Assembly: GCA_031425155.1 (NCBI GenBank)
Contig: JANPIV010000017.1
Coordinates: 1 to 64,000, forward strand
Reading direction: 5' to 3'
Length of the DNA stretch: 64,000 nt
From: M3007 sp031425155
GTDB lineage: Bacteria; Bacteroidota; Bacteroidia; Chitinophagales; Saprospiraceae
The notes below the pieces were generated by a model, which worked only from the letters and a program-made list of their open reading frames with translations, did not search any database and had not been told where the DNA came from. The position numbers and the translations under genes are program-made. Shown piece after piece: positions 57,816-64,000 of this stretch (position 1 is the first letter of the stretch; every line of letters begins with the position of its first letter).

Positions 57816-59927
57816 ATGCCCACCACCACGACGCATAGTACAGCCCTGAAATCTGATCCCGTTTCGATAGACCCGACTATATTAGAAAAAGCATTTCGGC
57901 TCATGGCTACCGCCAAAGCCATGACCGATTTATACGAAGCCAATTTCAAATTTGTCAGCAAATACGTCCACGCTACTTCGCGCGGACATGAGGCCATTCA
58001 ATTAGCAGTCGGGTTGCAGTTATCGGCACAAGACTATGTGTATCCGTACTATCGCGACGATAGTATGTTGTTGGCGATGGGTTTGCGGCCTTACCAATTG
58101 ATGCTGCAATTGCTGGCCAAACGCGACGATCCATTTTCCGGCGGACGCGCTTATTATTGCCACCCCAGTCTGCGCGATGCCGACAAACCCAAAATACCGC
58201 ACCAGAGTTCGGCCACCGGCATGCAGGCCATTCCGGCCACGGGTGCAGCGTTGGGGTTTTGGTATAAAGAAAAAATGGCGGCTATCAACCCCTCCACTTC
58301 TTCACCTCTCAACCCTCTCGTCGTTTGCTCCTTAGGCGATGCCTCCGTCACCGAAGGCGAGGTGTCGGAAGCCTTCCAAATGGCGGTGCTGAAAAAACTA
58401 CCGATTCTCTATCTGGTACAGGATAACGGTTGGGATATTTCTGCCAATGCCGAAGAGACCCGCGTGGCCAATGCTGCCGAATATGCGCGGGGATTTCCCG
58501 GTCTGGAAGCGATCAGTATTGATGGCAGCGACTTCGTAACTTGTTGGCAGACAGTAGAAAACATTCTGCAAACCATTCGGCGCGAACGCCGCCCGTTTTT
58601 GCTGCACGTACGGGTGCCATTGCTCAATCACCATACGTCGGGCGTGCGGAAAGAGTGGTATCGCGATGATCTGGAAGAACACGCCACGCGCGACCCGTTT
58701 CCAATATTAAAGCAAAAAATGTTGGAAAATGGTTTCTCCAAAAATGCATTGCAACAATTTGAAAGTGAGGCTATTACTACAGTAAAAGCCGACTTTGAAG
58801 CCGCCAAAAATGCCGAAGACCCGCGCCCGGAAGACTTGCTGACCCACGATTTTGCGCCCACGCCCATCGTACAGGAAACCGGCGAACGCAGTCCGGCCAA
58901 TCGCGAACCAAAAGTCATGGTGGACAGCGCGTTATTTGCCGTCGAAGAACTGATGCGGGCGCACCCGGAATGCTTGTTGTATGGCCAGGATGTGGGTCGG
59001 CGATTGGGTGGTGTATTTCGGGAAGCGGCGACACTTGCCGAAAAATTCGGCGATCACCGGGTTTTTAATACGCCCATTCAGGAGGCTTTTATCGTGGGCA
59101 GCACGGCGGGCATGAGTGCCGTGGGTCTGAAACCGATCGTGGAAGTACAGTTCGCCGATTATATTTGGCCGGGCCTCAACCAACTTTTTACCGAGGTGTC
59201 GCGCAGTTGTTATCTTACCAATGGCAAATGGCCGATCAGTTGCATTATCCGGGTGCCCATCGGGGCCTACGGTAGCGGTGGGCCTTATCACAGCACCAGT
59301 ATCGAAAGTGTGCTGACCAATATTCGGGGCATCAAAATCGCCTATCCGAGCAACGGAGCCGATCTGAAAGGACTCTTAAAAGCGGCTTATTACGACCCCA
59401 ATCCGGTCATCATGCTGGAACATAAAGGCTTGTATTGGAGCAAAGTACGCGGTACTGATGCCGCCCGCACCGTGGAGCCGGATGCCGATTACTGCATTCC
59501 TTTCGGACTGGCCCGAACGGTACTTTCGGTGGAGCAAAAAACGATGGAACAGGACACCACGCTGGCGGTCATTACCTACGGCATGGGCGTACACTGGGCC
59601 TTGAATGCCGCGCAGGAACACTGGCCGGGTAGGGTAGAGGTGCTGGATTTGCGCACCCTCTATCCCCTGGATGAAGCGGCGATGTTTACGGCCGCCAAAC
59701 GGCATGGGCGGGTCATGGTCATCACCGAAGAACCCGTTCATAACACCTTTGCCCAGAGTCTGGCGGCCCGCATCGGCGAACATTGTTTCCAATGGCTGGA
59801 TGCGCCCGTGCGAACCATTGGTGCGGTCAATATGCCCGCTGTGCCACTGAATACGGTGCTGGAACAGGCCATGATTCCCTCGGTGGAGCAGGTGGCGGCG
59901 GCGATGGGGGATTTGCTGGGGTGGTAG
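57816..59927 (+). CDS. 2-oxoacid dehydrogenase E1, fused alpha and beta subunits
   Basis: A 703-residue thiamine-diphosphate enzyme. The alpha part (residues about 20-350) has HATSRGHEAIQLAVGLQL, YPYYRDDSMLLAMG and the ThDP/Mg motif GDASVTEGEVSEAFQMA with QDNGWDIS. The beta part (from about 370) begins MVDSALFAVEELMRAHPECL and includes YGQDVGRRLGGVFREA, FNTPIQEAFIVGSTAGMS, RVPIGAYGSGGPYHS and VVLDLRTLYPLD-like sequence (VEVLDLRTLYPLDEAAMF). It decarboxylates a 2-oxoacid, most likely a branched-chain one, and passes the acyl group to E2. No E2 or E3 gene is adjacent. The start at 57816 is chosen because upstream sequence is the palindromic promoter. Fused E1 proteins of this type are usual in Bacteroidota. 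Confidence 0.92.
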   Translation: MPTTTTHSTALKSDPVSIDPTILEKAFRLMATAKAMTDLYEANFKFVSKYVHATSRGHEAIQLAVGLQLSAQDYVYPYYRDDSMLLAMGLRPYQLMLQLLAKRDDPFSGGRAYYCHPSLRDADKPKIPHQSSATGMQAIPATGAALGFWYKEKMAAINPSTSSPLNPLVVCSLGDASVTEGEVSEAFQMAVLKKLPILYLVQDNGWDISANAEETRVANAAEYARGFPGLEAISIDGSDFVTCWQTVENILQTIRRERRPFLLHVRVPLLNHHTSGVRKEWYRDDLEEHATRDPFPILKQKMLENGFSKNALQQFESEAITTVKADFEAAKNAEDPRPEDLLTHDFAPTPIVQETGERSPANREPKVMVDSALFAVEELMRAHPECLLYGQDVGRRLGGVFREAATLAEKFGDHRVFNTPIQEAFIVGSTAGMSAVGLKPIVEVQFADYIWPGLNQLFTEVSRSCYLTNGKWPISCIIRVPIGAYGSGGPYHSTSIESVLTNIRGIKIAYPSNGADLKGLLKAAYYDPNPVIMLEHKGLYWSKVRGTDAARTVEPDADYCIPFGLARTVLSVEQKTMEQDTTLAVITYGMGVHWALNAAQEHWPGRVEVLDLRTLYPLDEAAMFTAAKRHGRVMVITEEPVHNTFAQSLAARIGEHCFQWLDAPVRTIGAVNMPAVPLNTVLEQAMIPSVEQVAAAMGDLLGW

Positions 59928-59956
59928 GAAAAAGGGCAAAATGGAACGCAGTAACA

Positions 59957-59974
59957 TCCCGGTTTTTATCGGGA
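59957..59974 (+). terminator. Hairpin after the E1 gene
   Basis: TCCCG and CGGGA flank GTTTTTAT, a short stem 30 bases after the E1 stop. A similar unit occurs near 49966. Weak terminator candidate. Confidence 0.4.
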
Positions 59975-60019
59975 AAGCAACAAGCAACAATACCAATTCT
60001 TGCTTCCCCACTATCTGCT

Positions 60020-60037
60020 CTCCCCCTCATGGGGGAG
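60020..60037. terminator. GC-rich hairpin between convergent genes
   Basis: CTCCCCC and GGGGGAG with a TCAT loop, 7-bp stem, between the E1 gene and the convergent DsrE-like gene. Suitable as a terminator for either, without an obvious T tract. Confidence 0.45.
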
Positions 60038-60049
60038 TTGGAGGGGGCT

Positions 60050-60481
60050 TTATAATCCCGCCCTTAAATACGCCCAGCCCTTTTCCTGTTTTTTCACCAC
60101 CTCCATCACCCCGGAGAGCACCATGCCGCTTTCGGGCAACAATTCTTCCCGTTTGATCTTGCGTTCACGCATGGTGTTCTGACAAGCCATAAAAGCCACG
60201 CCCTTGCTTTTTAAATCGGCGATTTTAGCCGCCTGTTTGGTGTGCGCCGCAAGCAGAAGGCTAATGCCATTACTATGACAGACTACTTCTACTTTGGAAT
60301 TGGGCGCGGCTTCCAGAATGTTGCTGATTTGCCGAACCACGGCTTTGTGGACCAAGGTGTCATTACTGGTGAGTTGAATAACAATTTTATGTTGTTTTTT
60401 ATCTGTTGGTGGAGTTTCTTCCTGGGCTTGGAGGGAAGGGATGGTTAATAATAAAGTGAATAGAAAAAGAAGGTATTTCAT
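60050..60481 (-). CDS. Exported DsrE/DsrF-like protein
   Basis: A 143-residue protein. Signal peptide MKYLLFLFTLLLTIPSLQAQ, then a DsrE-like alpha/beta domain: KIVIQLTSNDTLVHKAVVRQ, KVEVVCHSNGISLLL, the region KSKGVAFMACQNTMRERKI with the family's conserved Cys, and EKGWAYLRAGL at the end. Periplasmic single-domain relatives are widespread and their role in sulfur-related or redox chemistry is not settled. It is convergent with the E1 gene and stands alone. Confidence 0.85.
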   Translation of the reverse strand: MKYLLFLFTLLLTIPSLQAQEETPPTDKKQHKIVIQLTSNDTLVHKAVVRQISNILEAAPNSKVEVVCHSNGISLLLAAHTKQAAKIADLKSKGVAFMACQNTMRERKIKREELLPESGMVLSGVMEVVKKQEKGWAYLRAGL

Positions 60482-60683
60482 GTTAGAAGGTTTTTGAAAT
60501 GATGATCCTGGAAGAGGTTTTGCAGTTATTTATTACTCAGATAAAATTTTCTTTATTGGTTGAATTTCCCAACACTAATGGACAATTTATTTATTCACCA
60601 ATACAATCCTTACTTACTGTTGAATTCTCAAATGTCGCAATCGTTTTTTTCGTACCTGTTTTTTATAATTATGGTTTCAGAGA

Positions 60684-60876
60684 ACGTTAGGGCTTTGTGC
60701 AGGTGTGACATTAGAATTCCTGTCTGCCCGGAACTAATGCTGGATAAAGATATAAAAATAATGTTAAGAACTAATGCCCAATGTTGCTTGTCCCGCCCGA
60801 ACCAAAGCCCGGATATGCAGAACTGCTGATTGCTACAACATCAAGCCGCACTTGCACAAAACTCACTGTTGGCTGC
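60684..60876. repeat. Large imperfect palindrome downstream of the chlorite dismutase gene
   Basis: TTTGTGCAGGTGTG (60694-60707) pairs imperfectly with CGCACTTGCACAAA (60847-60860), with outer GAACGTTAGGG and GTTGGCTGC ends carrying GTTAG/CCAAC motifs. It fills most of the roughly 400-base gap between the DsrE-like and chlorite dismutase genes. The remaining part (60482-60680) is AT-rich and holds only short frames that I do not believe. Confidence 0.5.
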
Positions 60877-60888
60877 TGTGTTATTCGT

Positions 60889-61437
60889 CTAAGCCTTTAC
60901 TAATCTAATGTCAATTTCTCTGTCCACATATAGCCATTCTTCATTTTGTCGCAACGAAAAAACTAGGTCTTCAAATGCGTTTGAGTCTTCTGGTGCATAT
61001 TCAAACCAAGTTAAAAAATCAAAAGGTTGTCCGATGTCTCTACAATGATAAAGTTTACGAGCAATTGCTGGTAAATATTTCAATCCTGTCTCGGTGTGAT
61101 GTGATTTAGTTTCAAATATTTTCCTTCGTTCGTCTTGTGCCATCGTCCACCAAATTTCAGTCTTACGAATTGGAATTAGAGCTGCACAAGTTGCTTTTTG
61201 TCTACCCAAGCCTGCTTGAATTGCATTTAGCTTTTCTCGTTCTGCTTTTTCAGCATAACGAACGTTACTTGTAAAACCTGTTAATGTCCATATACCAATT
61301 TTTTCTTTTGTCGCCGAACTTTGCAAAATGTCAATATGTGAAACATTGTCTAAGCTGTGTCCGCTTACTGTGTCCATGCTTATCACTTTCCAAGTTCCAT
61401 TATCTCCACCGATAAAGTCAAAATAATTCTCTGTCAT
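60889..61437 (-). CDS. cld: Chlorite dismutase family heme protein (short type)
   Basis: A 182-residue protein matching the short (lineage II) chlorite dismutases, heme enzymes that convert chlorite to chloride and oxygen. The segment HTETGLKYLPAIARKLYHCR carries the proximal heme His (113/114) and Arg127, and PFDFLTWFEYAPEDS and WLYVDREIDIRLVK are typical. From memory, short family members also number the key residues His114 and Arg127, so the catalytic Arg that separates true Clds from coproheme enzymes appears present. The gene stands between two large palindromes and is AT-rich, suggesting horizontal gain. It could serve detoxification of chlorite; perchlorate-reduction genes are not in the window. 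Confidence 0.87.
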   Translation of the reverse strand: MTENYFDFIGGDNGTWKVISMDTVSGHSLDNVSHIDILQSSATKEKIGIWTLTGFTSNVRYAEKAEREKLNAIQAGLGRQKATCAALIPIRKTEIWWTMAQDERRKIFETKSHHTETGLKYLPAIARKLYHCRDIGQPFDFLTWFEYAPEDSNAFEDLVFSLRQNEEWLYVDREIDIRLVKA

Positions 61438-61476
61438 ATTTGTTTTGAGTTAAACGATTTATGTGAACTATAACAG

Positions 61477-61606
61477 GTAACGGTTTCGGGCTTGGCGAAG
61501 GTGGCGATTTTCACCACAAGTGTTGATGCGGAGTACCAAAGTTTGATTAACCACAAATATGTCTGCGGAGCACTGAACCGCCACTTTTGCCAAACCGCTG
61601 TTAGCA
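61477..61606. repeat. attC-like imperfect palindrome upstream of chlorite dismutase
   Basis: Left arm GTAACGGTTTCGGGCTTGGC with GAAGGTGGCG (61477-61506) pairs with right arm CCGCCACTTTTGCCAAACCG then CTGTTAGC (61579-61606) with several mismatches. Ends are GTAAC and GTTAGC. The loop carries two TGCGGAG(C/T)AC direct repeats. The size, about 130 bases, is at the upper range of integron attC sites. Confidence 0.55.
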
Positions 61607-61715
61607 GAAGCCCTTCTGTCTGTCCAAAGCACGGTCGGTTCAAGTTAGGTTAATGTCGTGAGGTGCCAAAAAAATAAATTTGTAAAAAAAATGTGGTGGC
61701 TTTTACTTGGTGGCG

Positions 61716-61783
61716 AAAAAATACTCTCTTAAAAATTGTTTGCAGCGTTGGCTTGCAGCGTTTTTTAAGAGTGTATTTTTTTA
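61716..61783 (-). terminator. Long hairpin downstream of the DUF3891 gene
   Basis: AAAAAATACTCTCTTAAAAA (61716-61735) and TTTTTTAAGAGTGTATTTTT (from 61761) form a 20-bp stem with one mismatch. It has the same layout as the hairpin at 63734-63796: ACTCT-type arm, loop with GGCTTG, inverse arm. It may act as a terminator or be an element boundary. Confidence 0.55.
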
Positions 61784-61898
61784 GGTTGAGCTGATTTTGT
61801 ATCCATTCAGGTCAGTGGTTTAAATACCAAATTGAAAAGTTTAAAATTGTTGCGAATGATACCCATGATATATAAGGCACATGGCAGTATACAAAAAG

Positions 61899-62639
61899 CT
61901 ACTTTAGCAGGGTAAACACGGCTTGTTCTACTTTGGCAGCTTTACAAGCTTCATCAAAAGCTTCTATTGAGTTAAATTGTAGTTGTTCTAAAATTTTATA
62001 CTCGTAAAATACTTTAAACGAAGGACTCCTAAACGGCCAGGGTTCCACACAGATATCTTTGTTGGGTTTGTAATGCACCGTATTCATATCTCCATCCGGG
62101 CTTTTAGAAATTTCCATTTTCCTTCCCTCGTGTTGTATTTTATCTAAACAGATTAATAGCGAAAACGCATCGCTCCATTCTAAGAACCTGTAAAGCCTTG
62201 CTGCAAATTTCTTATCAATATGTAGATTCTTCAAAATAGTGGATCGGTATTGCTCCTGATCCTTTAAAAAATAATCCAATCCTTTGTCTGTTTTTCTTTT
62301 ATCGCCATCGTATAAAAATTTTAGATGAAGAGAACTGAGCAACCCGTTCAACTGGCTTTTTGAGTTTCCAATCTCAATCAGGCTCAGCAACGGCGTTATA
62401 TCAGTCTTCGTATTCCCGTCTGCCACTGTAAAGTTCCTGGGGGCTCCTGCGTCTGTAAGGTTTTGATGGGCCAGTGTTTCAGTTACCCCGTCATCATGCT
62501 CTGCAATGGCAACGAGAACAGGAACCATTATTTCTACAGGCAAATCAATATTGTATTGATAAGCAATCATTGCGGCCAACAATCCATGGGAACGCTGTGT
62601 AATAATTTTCCAACCTTTCTGATGTGATGATACAATCAT
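61899..62639 (-). CDS. DUF3891 family protein
   Basis: A 246-residue protein of the DUF3891 family: MIVSSHQKGWKIITQRSHGL at the start, VLVAIAEHDDGVTETLAHQN with the conserved HDDG, then YDGDKRKTDKGLDYFLKDQE and LYRFLEWSDAFSLLICLDKI. The His and Asp pattern suggests a metal-dependent hydrolase of HD-like type, but no activity is known. It is cytosolic. The frameshifted transporter gene lies 60 bases upstream on the same strand; the pair is bounded by two similar long hairpins. Confidence 0.8.
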   Translation of the reverse strand: MIVSSHQKGWKIITQRSHGLLAAMIAYQYNIDLPVEIMVPVLVAIAEHDDGVTETLAHQNLTDAGAPRNFTVADGNTKTDITPLLSLIEIGNSKSQLNGLLSSLHLKFLYDGDKRKTDKGLDYFLKDQEQYRSTILKNLHIDKKFAARLYRFLEWSDAFSLLICLDKIQHEGRKMEISKSPDGDMNTVHYKPNKDICVEPWPFRSPSFKVFYEYKILEQLQFNSIEAFDEACKAAKVEQAVFTLLK

Positions 62640-62699
62640 AATAATTTAAATAGCGATGATTTCATCCCTGCTTCTTTGGTTTTGGTTATGCGCTGCTTG

Positions 62700-63523
62700 C
62701 TATTTTCGTCTACTATGTCCATATTTTACTAAAGCTACCAACGCTACTCCGCCAATTATATTGCCCAACGTAGCAAGACTTTGAAATCTTATAAATTCAA
62801 GCCCGCTTATATCGTTTGCACTACCAAAATAAGCCATAAATATTTCTATAGATCCAACAATGCAATGGTGCAATCCTGCAATGCTAATAATGAATGTTAC
62901 AAAAAATATCATTGCTACACGGCTTAGGGTATCTTGTGCCGAGCTTAGCAACCATGAAAGCGTGCCCATAAGCCAGCCTGCCATTATACTACTAACTAAA
63001 ATATTACTGCTGCTGTAAGCAATCATCTTTTGCGATACAAAATGAAAAAAATCAAGCGAAATAAGATGTCTCCCCGCATTAAATTGTAAAACAATTGTGC
63101 CAAAAAGGTAACCTCCAATTAAATTACCTGCATAAATAATTGCCCAAAGATTCAATAAACTTTTAAACGAAGCTTTGCCATTAAGTACAGGTATAGTAGC
63201 CAAAACGGTATGTTCTGTAAAAAGCTCCGAGCGGCCAATAATTACAAAAATATAACCAATAGGATATACCAATGCCATCATTAATATAGTTTACCGTAGC
63301 TTACTTCCGTTTTAAAAAAGGTATAAATTATACCAATAACCAGTATGCTAAAACCCACCTCCAAACCTGCAGAAAGTGAAGACAAAAGAAGCCCGAAATT
63401 AGAACGACGGTGTTCTTTTAACCCTGTGTCTATTTGCTCAACCATTATTTCATAAGGCTCTTTTGGTTGCTCTAGTGTATGTTCAGATAGTTTAGTTAGC
63501 TCTTCTTTTTTTACTGTAAGCAT
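62700..63523 (-). pseudogene. Formate/nitrite transporter family gene with a frameshift
   Basis: Two abutting frames encode one FNT-family channel. The first (63523-63281) covers the N-terminus and first helix (YEIMVEQIDTGLKEHRRSNF, SLSAGLEVGFSILVIGI) and stops after VSYGKLY. The second (63281-62700) continues with LVYPIGYIFVIIGRSELFTE, then HTVLATIPVLNGK, NLWAIIYAGNLIGGYLFG and GLHHCIVGSIEIFMAYFG with the central-pore His. Restoring one A in the AAA at about 63289 joins the frames without loss. It is either a real inactivation or a sequencing error; the rest of the protein is intact. It would carry small monovalent anions such as formate or nitrite across the inner membrane. Confidence 0.8.
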
Positions 63524-63733
63524 AGCGTTGTATTTAAGTACTATAGGAAATCAGCATACTGATTATTTTTTATTAGGTTAAAATTTTAAACTTCAACCAC
63601 AAAGGTGAGGTTCTTTGTCATGGTTTCCGTTACACAATTTCTCAAAAGAATTACAAGATTCACACTTTTTAGATAATGAAAAGTGTCGGCAGTTACCTAA
63701 GTACAATAAAATCAGCGTATTTTTTTGGTTGAG

Positions 63734-63796
63734 AAAACACTCTTTCATTTTTTTTGGGTCGGCTTGGTGTATGGGAAAAAAATGAAAGTGTGTTTT
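63734..63796. repeat. Long hairpin upstream of the transporter gene
   Basis: AAAACACTCTTTCATTTTTT and its inverse (arms 63734-63754 and 63776-63796) form a 21-bp stem with one mismatch around a 21-base loop containing GGCTTG. Structural twin of 61716-61783 at the other side of the DUF3891-transporter pair. Confidence 0.65.
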
Positions 63797-63835
63797 GTGC
63801 TGTGGAGTGGGCAGGCTTTTTTACAAATTTATTTT

Positions 63836-63937
63836 CACGTTAGGCATTAGAAGTCGAGTAAGTCGTCCACCCAAAGATTGGTCAATACTTGTCAGGTTGA
63901 TGGTTGCACGGTCGGCCTTAGGGTTTCTGCTAACGTG
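63836..63937. repeat. Palindrome-ended element with CACGTTAG / CTAACGTG termini
   Basis: CACGTTAGGC (63836-63845) and GCTAACGTG (63929-63937) are inverse ends, with TTAGAA and TTTCT as further partial pairing. Shares GTTAG/CTAAC motifs with the other attC-like palindromes of the window. The flanking DNA to the window end shows no gene. Confidence 0.45.
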
Positions 63938-64000
63938 ATAATATGCGAACCTCGCACATCTAAGGCACAAAGGTAAAAAAAATAGCAGATCACTGAAAAC

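Noticed and set aside
60499..60829. Two short plus-strand frames between the DsrE-like and chlorite dismutase genes
   Set aside because: No start context, no domain, AT-rich composition, and overlap with the palindromic element.
61434..61643. 69-codon minus-strand frame upstream of chlorite dismutase
   Set aside because: It lies entirely in the attC-like palindrome and its sequence simply translates the repeat arms.
26637..63937. A true mobile integron
   Set aside because: No tyrosine recombinase of the IntI type is encoded in the window and the palindromes fit integron core boxes only partly, so only attC-like is claimed.
1..64000. CRISPR arrays and tRNA or rRNA genes
   Set aside because: No regularly spaced direct repeats and no tRNA-like T-loop or rRNA sequence were found by eye; the repeats present are inverted or dispersed.

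Overview
The window comes from a member of the phylum Bacteroidota, most likely the Saprospiria. The evidence is a gliding/T9SS C-terminal domain and two T9SS type A sorting tails, several TAnnTTTG-type -7 promoter boxes, an alpha/beta-fused 2-oxoacid dehydrogenase E1, DUF3109, DUF3891 and DUF2693 proteins, and many small intergenic palindromes typical of this phylum. The lineage is an inference; no rRNA or tRNA gene is visible.

Layout. 0.3-7.7 kb: a secreted CHU_C adhesin-like protein, an M20 dipeptidase, and a tightly packed run of FKBP isomerase, M50 membrane protease, histidine kinase and prmC. 7.7-11.2 kb: a mobile-element scar with an IS4-family element, a transposase-less derivative with related ends, nested inverted repeats and a broken alpha-amylase gene. 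11.2-17 kb: two secreted M64 peptidases around a small lipoprotein gene, then two tandem YdjC/ChbG-like deacetylases. 17-21.5 kb: a likely operon of XRE/DUF2083 regulator, DUF3109 protein and a stand-alone LanB-like dehydratase. 21.7-26.1 kb: housekeeping genes (tpiA, acyl-CoA reductase, amidase, trmD) plus a very acidic small protein.

26.1-48.2 kb is the main accessory island, set between trmD and pgi. It holds an AAC(3)-I-like acetyltransferase, a 2708-residue TcA-type Tc toxin subunit, a SUKH immunity-like protein, two nearly identical 118-residue proteins, a membrane protein with WxxGxW repeats, a WD40 protein, a 2549-residue TcB-TcC fusion with an AT-rich unidentified C-terminal toxin, and a PD-(D/E)XK nuclease-like protein. 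All of these genes lie on the minus strand. The Tc pair is expected to form an injection machine (TcA pore plus BC cocoon); the genes between may supply protection, anchoring or chaperoning, which is inference.

48.6-60.5 kb returns to core functions: two different phosphoglucose isomerases side by side, secreted and lipoproteins, a lamin-tail protein, the fused E1, and a DsrE-like protein. 60.5-64 kb is a second accessory patch: a chlorite dismutase, a DUF3891 protein and a frameshifted formate/nitrite transporter, separated by attC-like imperfect palindromes and long hairpins. Similar palindromes occur beside the acetyltransferase and the nuclease, suggesting a cassette-type route of gene gain, although no integron integrase is present here.
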